From Nitrosomonas sp. (GTDB taxonomy: Bacteria; Pseudomonadota; Gammaproteobacteria; Burkholderiales; Nitrosomonadaceae), in the NCBI GenBank assembly GCA_016721865.1, contig JADKHF010000004.1:1-64000 (forward strand): a stretch of 64,000 nucleotides of DNA. Direction: 5' to 3'. Below are positions 38,718-49,140 of this stretch, piece after piece. The notes below the pieces were generated by a model. The model made no database searches. It worked only from the letters and a program-made list of their open reading frames with translations, and was not told the DNA's origin. Each line of letters begins with the position of its first letter. Positions within the stretch are counted from its first letter, which is position 1. A program made the translations under genes and the position numbers.

Positions 38718-40183
38718 ATGCATCACATCGCCCTTTCTGTGTTTGTGGCCGTATTTCTCAGCGCATGTGCTGCAGTGGGTCCCGACTATCAACGGCCGGG
38801 GATTGTAACGCCAGAGAATTGGCGGGTTGATTATCCGGAGGCGGCGTCAGTCGCAAATATCGGATGGTGGACCCAGTTCGGCGATTCGGCGCTCGATGCG
38901 CTTATCGAGACGGCATTACGTGAAAACCGCGATATCCAGGCTGCTGCCGCCCGTGTGGATCAGTTTATCGGCGCACTGCAAACCACCCGCTCGCAGTTTT
39001 ATCCACAGATCGGTTACAACGCGAATGCGAGTCGTAACCGGCGCACGGAACATGGACCGGCCCCCCTTCCTCCAGGCACCGATCCGTACTATTCGCTCTA
39101 TCGTGGATCACTTGGCGCGTCATGGCAGATCGATCTTTTCGGACGGATTAGACGTCAGAGTGAAGCTGCCCAGGCGCAGGTGTTCGTGAGCGAACAGGGC
39201 CGCAGAGGTGTCATTCTTTCGGTCGTAACGAGCGTTGCAGCGAGCTATATCGAGCTGCGCGCGCTCGACCGGCAGCTTGCTATCGTGCGTGCGAGTGCGG
39301 CGAACTACGCGGATACGCTGGGGATCTTCGAGCTTCGCTACCAGTACGGCGTCGTGTCGCAGGTAGAGCTTGCCCAGGCGCAGTCGCAATACCAGTTAGC
39401 ACTTTCCACAATTCCGGCAATCGAGCAGCAGATCGTCGCACAGGAGAATCTCATCTCGATCCTTCTCGGAAAAAATCCCGAATCGATCCCGCGCGGCAAA
39501 ACCATTGATGAACTCATTGCCCCGGAAGTTCCTCCCGATCTACCTTCGACGCTGCTTGAGCGGCGGCCGGATATTGTACAGGCCGAGCAGAACCTCGTGG
39601 CTGCCAACGCGAACGTCGGGGTGGCAAGGTCGTTTTACTACCCAACGATCACGCTCACTGGTCTTCTGGGCTCAGCAAGCCTCGCGTTTGGTAACTTTTG
39701 ACGGGACCGGCCAGTACGTGGGAGTTGGCTGCAGGTCTCGCGGGGCCTGTTTTAACCTTTGGCGCCATCGAGGGACAGGTAAAAACTGCTGAAGCAGCCC
39801 AGCGGGAAGCGCTCGCCTTCTATCAGGCGACGATCCTCAATGCTTTCCGCGAGACGAATGACGCGCTCATTGGCGCAGTGAAGAAGCGTGAAGAAGCCAA
39901 GGCCAAGGCGATGCGGGCCGCGGCGTTACAAGACTACGCACGTCTTTCCCGGCTCAAGTTCGACAACGGTTATGCGGACTATATCGAGGTGCTCTATTCG
40001 GAGAACGAGCTTTTCAATGCAGAGCTTGTCGCAGTGCGTTCGAAGGCCGAGCGTTACACCGAGCTGGTGAACGTCTACAAAGCAATGGGCGGCGGTTGGG
40101 TCGACGAGGCTGAGATGTTTTCGCCGAAACCACGTTTCACGACAGTAAAACCGGTGAGCGAAGAGAGTTCACCGCTCCGATAG
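38718..40183 (+). pseudogene. Outer-membrane efflux lipoprotein (NodT/OprM type), one frameshift
   Basis: Start ATG 38718, 1 nt after the pump's stop. Lipoprotein signal 'IALSVFVAVFLSACAAVGPD' with lipobox LSAC, then 'YQRPGIVTPENWR' and two TolC-like repeats: 'QFYPQIGYNANASRNRR', 'LGASWQIDLFGRIRRQSEAA', 'LERRPDIVQAEQNLVAANAN', 'ELAAGLAGPVLTFGAIEGQV', 'RLKFDNGYADYIEVLYSENE'. Near 39697 (AACTTTTG) the frame changes; the last 160 residues are in the second frame to 40183. It forms the trimeric exit duct for the pump encoded upstream. Confidence 0.9.
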
Positions 40184-40229
40184 GGGAATTTAATTGTGTT
40201 ACTCAATTCATTAGCAAAGGATACAAAGC

Positions 40230-41873
40230 ATGACGATTTCTCCTGATGCGGGCAAGCCAGCCCGGAAAGAAATGCTCGTTGATCTCACGAGACTTGAGCG
40301 GGAATATTATGAACGCCGCCCCGACCTGGCTGACCCTGCACAATTAGTCAGTTTCGGCACTAGCGGGCATCGCGGTTCACCACTGCACGGTTCATTCACC
40401 GAAGCGCATATTCTGGCTATTACACAGGCCATTTGTGACTACCGGCAGGATCAGGGCATTGACGGGCCGCTCTACATGGGCAAAGACACACATGCCTTAT
40501 CGGGGCCGTCGCAGCGGACTGCGCTGGAAGTGCTGGCAGGCAACAGTGTATCGACGGTCATCCAAAAAAATGACGGTGTCACTCCGACACCAGTCATCTC
40601 GCGGGCAATTCTCGTTTATAACCGGGATCGTAAAGAACACTTCGCCGACGGCATTGTTATTACGCCGTCGCACAATCCGCCAGAGGATGGCGGTTTCAAG
40701 TACAATCCGCCGCACGGTGGACCCGCTGATGTCGATGTAACCAAATGGGTTGAGCAGAGAGCCAATGCGTTATTGCGCCAGGGGAACATCGGCATCAAGC
40801 GAGTCCCCTTCACATCTGCCATCAGGGCAGACACGACGCATCAGGATGATTTTGTGCTGCCTTATGTCGAGGATCTGCGCAATGTTGTTGATATGGACGT
40901 CATCCGGGCAGCGGGTCTAAAGTTGGCTGTCGATCCGCTTGGCGGCGCCGGGGAACCCTATTGGGAACCCATTAATACCATTTATCACCTGGATATTACT
41001 GTCGTAAACCCAACGATCGATCCTACATTCTCGTTCATGACGGTCGATCATGACGGCAAGATCCGTATGGACCCTTCCAGCTCCTACGCCATGGCCAGGC
41101 TTGTGGACCTCAAAGATCGCTATCGCATCGCTTTCGCGAATGATCCGGATGCCGATCGGCATGGCGTGGTTGTGCCGTCCACCGGGTTAATGAATCCGAA
41201 CCATTACTTGGCTGTAGCCATTCGCTATTTGCTGTCGCAACGAAAATGGCCTGCCCACGTGACTGTCGGCAAGACTCTGGTCAGCAGCAGCATGATTGAC
41301 CGGGTGGTCAACAAGCTGAGTTACCGGTTGTGCGAGATGCCGGTGGGCTTCAAGTGGTTCGTGCCGGGACTGTTAGACGGCTCGTTTTGTTTCGGTGGCG
41401 AAGAAAGTGCCGGAGCGAGTTTCCTGCGGCATGACGGCACTGTGTGGACTACGGACAAGGATGGTCTGATCATGGACTTGCTGGCGGCCGAGATTACTGC
41501 CCGCACGCAGAAGGATCCGGGCGAGCATTACCGGGAACTGGAAGCCGAGTTCGGCACATTGTACTACACGCGCATCGATGCGCCCGCGACGCCCGGGCAG
41601 AAGGCGAAGCTGGCAAAGCTATCAGCCGAAGCAGTTGCAGCTCCAAAGCTCGCGGGTGAGCCTATCCGAAGGAAGCTTACCAGCGCCCCTGGTAACAACG
41701 CGCCAATCGGTGGTCTCAAGGTTGTGACCGATAGCGGTTGGTTCGCAGCGCGTCCTTCCGGCACTGAGAATATTTATAAAATTTACGCAGAGAGCTTCAA
41801 GAGTCAGGATCATCTGAACGCGATCGTGAGGGAAGCTCAGGAGATCGTAAGTGATGCAGTCAATGCATTGTAA
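40230..41873 (+). CDS. pgm: Phosphoglucomutase (alpha-D-glucose phosphate-specific)
   Basis: 547 residues. Interconverts glucose-1-P and glucose-6-P and so carries the product of GlgP into the hexose/pentose phosphate pool. The N-terminal motif 'VSFGTSGHRGSPLHGSFTEA' is typical of this subfamily. The phosphoserine is S147 in 'ITPSHNPPEDGG'; the metal loop 'NDPDADRHGVV' is at about 303; the sugar-binding loop 'CFGGEESAGASF' at about 388; the phosphate-binding 'ARPSGTENIYKIYAES' near the C-terminus. It lies 46 nt after the efflux triplet and 115 nt before tal, on the same strand. Confidence 0.95.
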   Translation: MTISPDAGKPARKEMLVDLTRLEREYYERRPDLADPAQLVSFGTSGHRGSPLHGSFTEAHILAITQAICDYRQDQGIDGPLYMGKDTHALSGPSQRTALEVLAGNSVSTVIQKNDGVTPTPVISRAILVYNRDRKEHFADGIVITPSHNPPEDGGFKYNPPHGGPADVDVTKWVEQRANALLRQGNIGIKRVPFTSAIRADTTHQDDFVLPYVEDLRNVVDMDVIRAAGLKLAVDPLGGAGEPYWEPINTIYHLDITVVNPTIDPTFSFMTVDHDGKIRMDPSSSYAMARLVDLKDRYRIAFANDPDADRHGVVVPSTGLMNPNHYLAVAIRYLLSQRKWPAHVTVGKTLVSSSMIDRVVNKLSYRLCEMPVGFKWFVPGLLDGSFCFGGEESAGASFLRHDGTVWTTDKDGLIMDLLAAEITARTQKDPGEHYRELEAEFGTLYYTRIDAPATPGQKAKLAKLSAEAVAAPKLAGEPIRRKLTSAPGNNAPIGGLKVVTDSGWFAARPSGTENIYKIYAESFKSQDHLNAIVREAQEIVSDAVNAL

Positions 41874-41988
41874 TCCTCCGAGCAAGGCATTCTAGCCAGG
41901 AGGCTGCCAGGAACAGTGCCAATCTGCTGCGGAAAAGCTACTTTGTTGACAGGCAGACGCCAGTCCAATTCTTACAGGAGCTGAAACT

Positions 41989-43074
41989 ATGAAAGCCACA
42001 CAACTGCTTCACAACCTGGGCCAGAGTATCTGGCTTGACAATATTACACGTGATTTGCTGACCAGTGGCACGCTCAAACGCTACATCGAGGAGCTATCGG
42101 TAACAGGACTAACTTCCAATCCAACCATCTTCGATCATGCGATTAAGGCTAGTAGTGCTTACGACGCTGCAATCCGCGTCGGCCTGGCACAAGGAAAATC
42201 AGCCGAAGCGATTTTCTTTGATTTGGCGCTGGAAGATCTTACTCAGGCAGCCGATCTTTTTCGTCCCATTTACGACCGCACCAATGGTGTCGATGGATGG
42301 GTGTCGCTGGAGGTGTCTCCCTTACTGGCTTATGACACTGCCAGTACGCTTGCGGCAGCAAAGGAGTTGCATGCCCGCGCGGCACGGCCGAATTTGCTGA
42401 TTAAAATTCCAGGTACCCAGGAAGGTCTGCCCGCTATTGAAGAGGCGATCTTTTCCGGTGTGCCGATCAACGTGACTCTGTTGTTTTGCCGCGAACACTA
42501 TTTAGCGGCGGCCGAGGCTTTCCTTCGCGGCATCGAGCGGCGCATCGATGCCGGACTCAATCCTGATGTTGGTTCCGTTGCTTCCTTGTTTATCAGCCGC
42601 TGGGATGCCACAGTAGCCGGTACAGTTCCCGACGGCCTGCGGGCTAAGCTTGGTATCGCCATCGCCAATCGTGCCTACAAAGCAGCTCGCAATCTCCTTA
42701 GCTCGCCGCGTTGGCAGCGTGTCTATAACGTTGGAGCGCGGCCACAACGCCTGCTGTGGGCGAGCACGGGAACCAAGGATCCCAAGGCGTCCGATTTGCT
42801 CTATATTAAAGCGCTTGCCGCCCCTTTTACGGTTAATACCATGCCCGAAGGTACGTTAAACGCGCTTGTCGATCATGGTGAGTTAGGCGGAATCATGCCT
42901 GCTGACGGCGGCGACTGCGAGACAGTGTTGGAGCAGTTCGCCAAGGCCGACATCGATGTCGATGCCTTGGCCACCAGGCTCCAAGAAGAAGGAGCAAAGG
43001 GATTCACCGCTTCCTGGAACGAGCTGATGGAAGTGATCACATCGAAGTGTGCCGCCATGCAGAAGGTAAATTAA
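41989..43074 (+). CDS. tal: Transaldolase
   Basis: 361 residues, the longer (TalB type 2, actinobacterial/cyanobacterial style) form. It transfers the dihydroxyacetone unit between sugar phosphates in the non-oxidative pentose phosphate pathway. 'QSIWLDNITRDLLTSGTLKR' and 'GLTSNPTIFDHAIK' mark the N-terminus; the Schiff-base lysine is K139 in 'NLLIKIPGTQEG'; 'INVTLLFCREHY' and 'ASVASLFISRWD'-like 'VGSVASLFISRWDATV' follow. It closes the co-directional carbon cluster and supplies phosphoketolase with its sugar phosphates. The 266 nt that follow up to the patatin-like gene contain no gene and no clear terminator. Confidence 0.94.
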   Translation: MKATQLLHNLGQSIWLDNITRDLLTSGTLKRYIEELSVTGLTSNPTIFDHAIKASSAYDAAIRVGLAQGKSAEAIFFDLALEDLTQAADLFRPIYDRTNGVDGWVSLEVSPLLAYDTASTLAAAKELHARAARPNLLIKIPGTQEGLPAIEEAIFSGVPINVTLLFCREHYLAAAEAFLRGIERRIDAGLNPDVGSVASLFISRWDATVAGTVPDGLRAKLGIAIANRAYKAARNLLSSPRWQRVYNVGARPQRLLWASTGTKDPKASDLLYIKALAAPFTVNTMPEGTLNALVDHGELGGIMPADGGDCETVLEQFAKADIDVDALATRLQEEGAKGFTASWNELMEVITSKCAAMQKVN

Positions 43075-43340
43075 CAGGCATTGAAAAACATGTTCGAGGG
43101 CAAGTCGATGCAAGGCGAGAACAAGCGAAATAGCGCAGTTTATGCATGATAAATGAGTATTTCTTGCCTGTTTCTAACACCACACCACGGATAGTATTTC
43201 AACTGCCGTTAAGTACAACTAACAAATATAAGATCAAGAATGAACGCCTTGCTGTCTTGGAGTAATCTGGGCGCTGGATTGAGCTTATTTTCCTACCTTG
43301 ATTTGCTCAATTTTCGTTCGCTGGGAGAACGAGAGAAACA

Positions 43341-44540
43341 CTAAAATCCCGGCGGAACCTTTTCCCACGGATAACCTGCTGCGGCGGCCTCGTATCCGAG
43401 CTTAAAAAGTTCTCTCATATAGTTTGTATCGAATTCTTCTATATGGAGGGTTTTAAAGGTTGAAGGGATATAGGCCAGATTGTAATCGACGCCATCTCGT
43501 TGTGATGTTGCATAAAGCCGAAACAAATCGCCGATTCCTTGGGTACGAATTAGTGATGCGATAGCTTTTTCCGCAATGCTATAGGTACGCCGATCCACCT
43601 CAGCCCAACCCGGATCCAGGCGTGAATTGCGGATGATATACATTTTACGTTCACGATGCGCATTCGCTTTTGCTGCAAATTCATTTAATTTAAACTTTAC
43701 CGGGTAAATGAACACCGCTCGACTAGCACCTCCATCTACATGCATCTCCTGGAATTGTTTATCGCCCACTACCACATCGATCATTACCGGCGGGAACGCA
43801 GCGGGAATGGCTGCCGAAGCCATCATTATCTTGCGGAATAATTCCAGTGATTGCGGATGGCCGCTAGCGGCGATCTTGGTCATATTCCAAATCACCGAGA
43901 GCCGGGTATCCAGGTTGGTCGTCGAGATGAAGAGACGGCGGCCTTTCTCGTGTTCCTGCGCAATCTCGCGCAGCATGTTTGCGTTAATCTCCTTTTCCAG
44001 GAGATACCACAAGGGCTTGTTGTCAGCCAGCGCATCATCAAAAACGACCGCCATCAGGTTACGTTTCTCCAAAATATCATTCGGCGAAGTGCTGGTAAAA
44101 AATTTCTTCAATTGGGCATCATATTTCGATCCCAGAAATGCAAACGGTGCGATCAAAGCACCGGTACTGACACCTGTTACTAATCTGAATTCTGGGCGGT
44201 TGCCGGCGTCGGTCCATCCGTTCAGCAGCCCTGCACCGAAAGCACCATCGTCACCACCGCCGGAAAGAGCCAGAAAATTGACCGTTGGCAAAGAATCCTG
44301 TTGTCCGGTTTTTGCACGGAAAATCATCTCCGCTTCGAATGCCTGCTCCCAATCCAGCATAAATTGGGTCATATCGCCAACGGCAACATAACGCACGCCC
44401 GGCATTCCAGGTACCTCGGCCTGGTCAGCGACGTCTTGCGGAACGGCTGGCAATCTTGTGGGTAAAGCACAACCTTGCAACAGTGTTGCTAAATTTAAAG
44501 CCAGCAATACTAAAAGGGTCGAGATTTTTTGATCATTCAT
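43341..44540 (-). CDS. Patatin-like phospholipase lipoprotein
   Basis: 399 residues from ATG 44540 (a GTG directly before it is an alternative). The lipoprotein signal 'LLALNLATLLQGCALPTRL' has lipobox LQGC, so the enzyme is probably anchored in the outer membrane. The patatin fold shows the oxyanion loop 'LALSGGGDDGAFGAGLLNGW' (about residue 93), the nucleophile-elbow 'TGVSTGALIAPFAFLG' and the catalytic Asp in 'HVDGGASRAVF'. Members hydrolyse acyl chains of lipids with a Ser-Asp dyad. Substrate unknown. It is convergent with tal. Confidence 0.88.
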   Translation of the reverse strand: MNDQKISTLLVLLALNLATLLQGCALPTRLPAVPQDVADQAEVPGMPGVRYVAVGDMTQFMLDWEQAFEAEMIFRAKTGQQDSLPTVNFLALSGGGDDGAFGAGLLNGWTDAGNRPEFRLVTGVSTGALIAPFAFLGSKYDAQLKKFFTSTSPNDILEKRNLMAVVFDDALADNKPLWYLLEKEINANMLREIAQEHEKGRRLFISTTNLDTRLSVIWNMTKIAASGHPQSLELFRKIMMASAAIPAAFPPVMIDVVVGDKQFQEMHVDGGASRAVFIYPVKFKLNEFAAKANAHRERKMYIIRNSRLDPGWAEVDRRTYSIAEKAIASLIRTQGIGDLFRLYATSQRDGVDYNLAYIPSTFKTLHIEEFDTNYMRELFKLGYEAAAAGYPWEKVPPGF

Positions 44541-44646
44541 CACTAATATCCGTTAACGAGGAAGTACTCCGGTCCGACTCGACCATAATCGGAAGTATAA
44601 TAAGCTTTCACATAACTTGTTGAACCAAAAAAGGGAGAATCTGGTT

Positions 44647-45292
44647 ATGGCGCATTGTAATGCAATCCTGAGATTGACTGCATTATTACTTCTGGCATTA
44701 ATTCCCGGCAATATCATTTGCTGAAAACCTATTGATTAATAGTAATAAATTATTTGATTTTGCAGAGGAATCTTATCCACATTTTTTTAGTCCTGCGGGA
44801 ATAAAAACTGTTGGTTCAGATAATTATTTGGTACGGTATTATCCTGGCACTGGTAACTATATCGGAACTAAAGGTGAAGAAATCTATGTTTATGGAGATG
44901 TTTTTAATGGATTGTTAAGAGCTGGAGAAATTTCAGATTTTGTTGCGCTAGAACCTGATAGTGATGAATTATTAGCTGAATTATTTACTGATGGCCAGAG
45001 CAATGTGCAAGTTTATGGAACCGGAATAGTAATTTCAATATTATCTAATGATCTTGATGGTAGTCGCCATCAACGATTTATCATTGAGTTGAAATCAAAT
45101 CAAACTTTGCTTGTTTCACATAATATAGACCTGTCGGCAAGAATTGATAACCTATTAGTAAATGATCAAGTTGAGTTTTTCGGTGTATATGAGTGGAACA
45201 ATAGAGGTGGGATCATTCATTGGACACATCATGACCCTGAAGGGGATCATGTGGATGGTTGGATCTTGCACAACAATTATATCTATCAGTAA
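44647..45292 (+). pseudogene. Secreted DUF3465 protein, signal peptide out of frame
   Basis: ATG 44647 begins a signal peptide, 'LRLTALLLLALIPG', that stops at TGA in its own frame. One base away the sequence reads 'AISFAENLLINSNKLFDFAE', the natural continuation, and stays open to 45292. The shift is near 44700-44710. The mature protein has an N-terminal module 'YPHFFSPAG...YYPGTGNYIG...IYVYGDVF' seen as a repeat in several betaproteobacterial secreted proteins, and a C-terminal DUF3465 domain, 'HQRFIIELKSNQTLLVSHNI' and 'WTHHDPEGDHVDGWILHN'. Function unknown; an exported oligonucleotide-binding-like fold has been suggested for the latter domain. Confidence 0.7.
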
Positions 45293-45469
45293 TTACGAAT
45301 ATACCGGATCGTTTTGCTTTAACTAAGTGGCTGACCTGTATCAAGCTTAGAATACAGAGTTAAGAGTTAATGCCGAAGAAAAGTACCAAGTAGTTCACTG
45401 AAAGTACCAGTCCGGCTAAAAAATCAAAGATCTGATCTGTAATTTTGAATTCTTTTGTAACAAAGCATA

Positions 45470-46428
45470 TTATTTGCTGCCTCGGACAGGATGGCGCGTT
45501 TCTGTATCCAGAAATTGTTGCAAATAGGGTAGTAAGAGTGATGGCTTTTCTTCTTGTATGGCGTGACCAACATCCTTGAAAACAACCATTTCTGAATTGG
45601 GAAGATTCTCATGCAGACGTTCACCAATCGCCAACGGTACAATTTCATCGTCACTGCTCCATATAATTAAGGCAGGTATAGTCAAGTTTGCATAATTTTC
45701 TGAAAATTGTTGCAGGTCTGCAGGTAGCATTTGTTTTGCAGTGGTTAGTGTCGCGTATTTCGCGTTTGGTTTGCCCAGATTGTCGACATAGTGATCTATT
45801 GCGCTTTGCGGAATCAATGAATCATTGAAATAAACTTTTTCAGCAGACTCTTCACCTGGATGGTGTTTGGAATCGCGTAGATCACCAGTGGCCCCAGTAC
45901 GGGAGTAGCAAGCACTTCTACAAAATCCGGAAGATCCTGTGGAGAGGCAATACTGTCTATCAATACAAGGCTACTCTGTGGATTCGGATGCGATGCTGAT
46001 AAATATACCGAAGTGACCAGGGCCACACCGCCACCGTATGAATGTCCAATAATGTTGACGTTCTGCAGGTCGTTTTCGAGGATAAAATTTCTAATTAATC
46101 TAGCCTGTTCGTAAACGGAATATAAGTCATCGCGCGGTTTTGGCGAATCGCCAAAGCCTTTAAGATCAAGGGTGATTACGCGGTATTTTTGGGCAAGTGG
46201 CTCAATAATATGTCGCCAACTATAGCTACTGGCACCGAAACCATGGATAAGCAGCACGGGCCTGCCTTCACCGATGCTGCTGGATGCCAACCGCAGCTCA
46301 TTAACTTTATCCGGATTGCGATATTTTGACCAACCCGGAATGTCTTTATCCATGACCGCACAGCCACCAAGACTGAAAACCATAAACAAAAACACAAGAG
46401 CAGTCGTTTTTGTTGGAAGATTCTTCAT
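45470..46428 (-). pseudogene. Alpha/beta hydrolase lipoprotein, one frameshift
   Basis: About 318 residues when joined. Lipoprotein signal 'TALVFLFMVFSLGGCAVMDK' (lipobox LGGC). The fold shows 'VLLIHGFGASSYSWRHI' (oxyanion region), the nucleophile in 'NIIGHSYGGGVALV', the acid in 'ALIIWSSDDEIVPLAIG' and the histidine in 'VVFKDVGHAIQEEKPSLLL'. The shift is at about 45836 in an A5 run: 'LLKK' should go on as 'VYFNDSLIPQSAIDHYV', which is in the next frame. All catalytic residues survive across the two parts, so a sequencing error is a good explanation. Substrate unknown. Confidence 0.82.
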
Positions 46429-46628
46429 TATTTAAGGCGTGGAATTGATAAAATCACGTAACAGATCAGGCCAAGAAAATAATATTTCCGATGGTAAGAG
46501 GCAGGAGGTTGGTAAAGTAGATTTCTATCGGGCCAAGCGTTTGTTCAATACAGTATCCGCAACTGTCGATCAACTGAATATCATGTCACGTCGCGAATTA
46601 ATGATCTCAAAGAAATTCAGGGTAGTGC

Positions 46629-46691
46629 TCACAGCCCCCATAAAGCTGCCATTAGTACAATAGGCAGCCCCAGTTTATTGATGTCGCTCAT
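46629..46691 (-). CDS. Possible 20-residue membrane peptide
   Basis: ATG 46691 is preceded by AAAGGAG at 7 nt, an excellent ribosome-binding site. The frame encodes 'MSDINKLGLPIVLMAALWGL' and a stop; the second half is hydrophobic enough to cross the membrane. It may be a genuine small protein or the start of a gene whose remainder is lost through a frameshift. No homologue recognised. Confidence 0.3.
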   Translation of the reverse strand: MSDINKLGLPIVLMAALWGL

Positions 46692-46756
46692 GTTAGTTCT
46701 CCTTTCTCTAACAAAATAGGAAGCTTAATAAATTTGCTCCGCGCGCCCTGCACCTA

Positions 46757-46779
46757 TCCCCGCGGCAAGACCGCGGGGA
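46757..46779. repeat. Perfect GC-rich hairpin
   Basis: TCCCCGCGG (46757-46765) and CCGCGGGGA (46771-46779) form a 9-bp stem around a 5-nt loop. There is no T run on either side, so it does not look like a normal terminator; REP-type repeats look like this. Confidence 0.6.
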
Positions 46780-47511
46780 ATCGCAAGTTAAACAGGAGTG
46801 TGTCTTGCTATGCTGATGCTAACTGAAAACTGATCGCCTTTGCGACAATAATATTGATTAATTGTACCAAGCGCCAATGTTAGAGTAACAAAGCACCAAA
46901 TAGCACGAGAACATGAACATGAAACTATGAGATATATGGGAAAAAGAGTCTGTGCCGCAAAATGGAAGTCCTCAGGAATGGCAAGCGGCTGAAATTCAAC
47001 TTTGTATTTCATTTCGGTTTACATTCTATGGAATGTTGGTTTCTGCAAAAACCAATTGCCGCCTTCAGAAAAAATATAAACCCGGTGCTACAATAATTTC
47101 TTATTTTTTGGGATCGCTAAAAAGTGCTGTTAATTGACTTGCTTCCTTTTAATAAATTTAATCGGTAATCTCCTGAATAACTTGCCGTTGCGTCTTTAAT
47201 CTCTACGGATCCATTTCCCTGCTACTCGCGATACGTACTTTTTTGGGAAGGCGGGATTCGAACTATGGAGTGTAATTGCCTGCAAATAAGGCTATAGTAA
47301 TTTGTGAAGTAAAAGTTACTCACAAAGTTACTCACATTCTGAATGTGTACCCTCATTTTATTGATGGTACAAACGTACCGCTAAAGTGTCAGAGAATTCT
47401 GTAATTAAATATTATTTTCTAATTATTAAAATCAGACGAAATATTATTGCGTCAATTCCATTGCTTTCCAAAGCTTGTCGTATACTGCAATAGATTGACT
47501 GCAATGATCTG

Positions 47512-49140
47512 AGAGGCTGTGAAAAAAACCATTTGTGCACTGGCTTTAACTGACCAGTAGCAGGTAAAATAACGGAAACGAGCCATTTAATTTGTACCTG
47601 CCATGACAACGTCATCAATCCCTGATTTATTTCCGAAGACCTCAACATGATCATTAATCCCAGGCCCTTGGCTAAACCCTTGGTTGCGGTCGTAGCGCGG
47701 GTACTGATGCCGAATCGGTCGCAAGTGGAATTACGACCGAGCGATCTGGAATCGTTGTTACCGGAAGATCATCGGGCCAGGATCGTATGGGCGTATGTAG
47801 AGCAGGCTGACTTGAGCGGAATCTATGCTGGAATCAAAGGCAGTGGAAGGTGGCAGCGGCAGAACACCGATTGCACCGGAAATTTTGTTTTCGTTGTGGT
47901 TGTATGCCACTGTTGAGGAGTAGGCAGCGCACGGACGATTGCGAGGCTAACCGAGGCGCATGATGCCTATCGGTGGATTTGCGGAGGAGTACAGGTCAAC
48001 CATCACACACTGTCGGATTTTCGGGGGGGAGCATGAAGCGGAGTTTGATGGCTTACTTACAGACAGTGTGGCGGCCTTGTTGGCGGTGAAAGCGGTCGAG
48101 CTCAAGCGGGTAGCACAGGATGGCATGCGGGTAAGGGCGAGTGCGGGAGCATCATCATTCCGGCGCCGGGGGACGCTGGAGCGCTGCCTGGAAGAAGCGC
48201 GCACGCAGATAGAGACCTTAAAGCGGCAAGTTGAAGACGATCCTGGAGTCATGACGCGTCGGCAACAAGCAGCTCGGGAGCGTGCTCAACGAGAGCGACA
48301 AGAACGGATCGAACAAGCGCTGCAGCACTTGCCGGAATTGGAAAAGCTCAAGGAAAGCAAGGCAAGAAAACGGAAGACGCGCGGGCATCGACCACCGATG
48401 CCGAGGCCACGGTCATGAAGATGGGTGATGGCGGGTTTCGCCCAGCTCACAACGCGCAATATGCCACCGATACCGAAACTCAAATCATCGTGGGAGTCGA
48501 GGTGAGCACGGTAGTGACATGGGGCAACTGGTGCCAATGATCGATCAAGTTAATGAACGCTACAGCAAAAACCCGCAGCAGTGGCTGGTCGATGGTGGCT
48601 ATCCAGCCCATAATCAACTGGATCAAGCAGAAACGAAGACCTGCGTTTACGCGCCCATACCAAAATCGAGAGACGATGCCAGTGACCCCTGTCAACCGAA
48701 ACCCGGGGACAGTCAAGCGGTAAGAGATTGGTGCCAGCGCATGGGAACAGACGAAGCCAGGAAAGTATACAAGGAGCGAGCCGCAACCGCCGAATGTGTC
48801 AATGCACTAGCCAGGGACGCGGACTAACCCGGCTGAGAGTACGTGGCAGAACCAAGGTGCGGGGCGTATTGTTACTCCATGCGCTAGCGCACAACTTGAT
48901 GCGAACCTTTGCCTTAGCGCCCGAATTGCTCGGATTTGGCACCCAACACAGTCCATTTCGTTAGTGGCTGGCGGGCAAAGGGAGCAGAATGATCGCAGAA
49001 TCAGGGGGAAAGCGGCTGGCTTGACGCTCTTTTGAAAGACAGGGTGTCAATCTGATGTATGCCATGGAAAATCGTGTCGGCTCAATGCCGTCTTCGCCAG
49101 AATGCTACCCCTCGCAAAAATCGATTTTTTCACAGCCTCT
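47512..49140 (+). mobile_element. IS1182-family element
   Basis: Terminal inverted repeats AGAGGCTGTGAAAAAA at 47512-47527 and its complement at 49125-49140 bound a 1629-bp segment that contains an IS1182 transposase pseudogene. The expected 4-bp target duplication is not evident. The right end lies inside the reading frame of a small secreted-protein gene. Confidence 0.6.
47647..48964 (+). pseudogene. IS1182-family transposase, frameshifted
   Basis: 'PNRSQVELRPSDLESLLPED' and 'ARIVWAYVEQADLSGIYAGI' start the protein. After about 47840 it continues in another frame with 'ARTIARLTEAHDAYRWICGG' and 'QVNHHTLSDFRGEHEAEFDG' (split here for length), then the coiled-coil 'RQQAARERAQRERQERIEQA'. The DDE core 'GFRPAHNAQYATDTETQIIV' and 'NPQQWLVDGGYPAHNQLDQA' and the C-terminus 'RGRTKVRGVLLLHALAHNLM' follow after further shifts near 48390, 48500 and 48820. 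Not functional as read. Confidence 0.8.

Larger units (their letters stand above)
46429..47511. other. Gene-poor kilobase
   Basis: No reading frame here is convincing. Noted items: a 20-codon frame on the minus strand with a good ribosome-binding site (46629-46691), a perfect 9-bp hairpin (46757-46779), and a tRNA T-arm-like snippet GGCGGGATTCGAACT (47250-47264) followed by the direct repeat AGTTACTCAC (about 47315-47337), which could be an old attachment site. Confidence 0.4.

Noticed and set aside
46439..46663. A 74-codon plus-strand protein
   Set aside because: No ribosome-binding site, no recognisable features, and it overlaps a better-supported small minus-strand frame.
46757..46779. 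Rho-independent terminator
   Set aside because: Strong stem but no T run on either strand.
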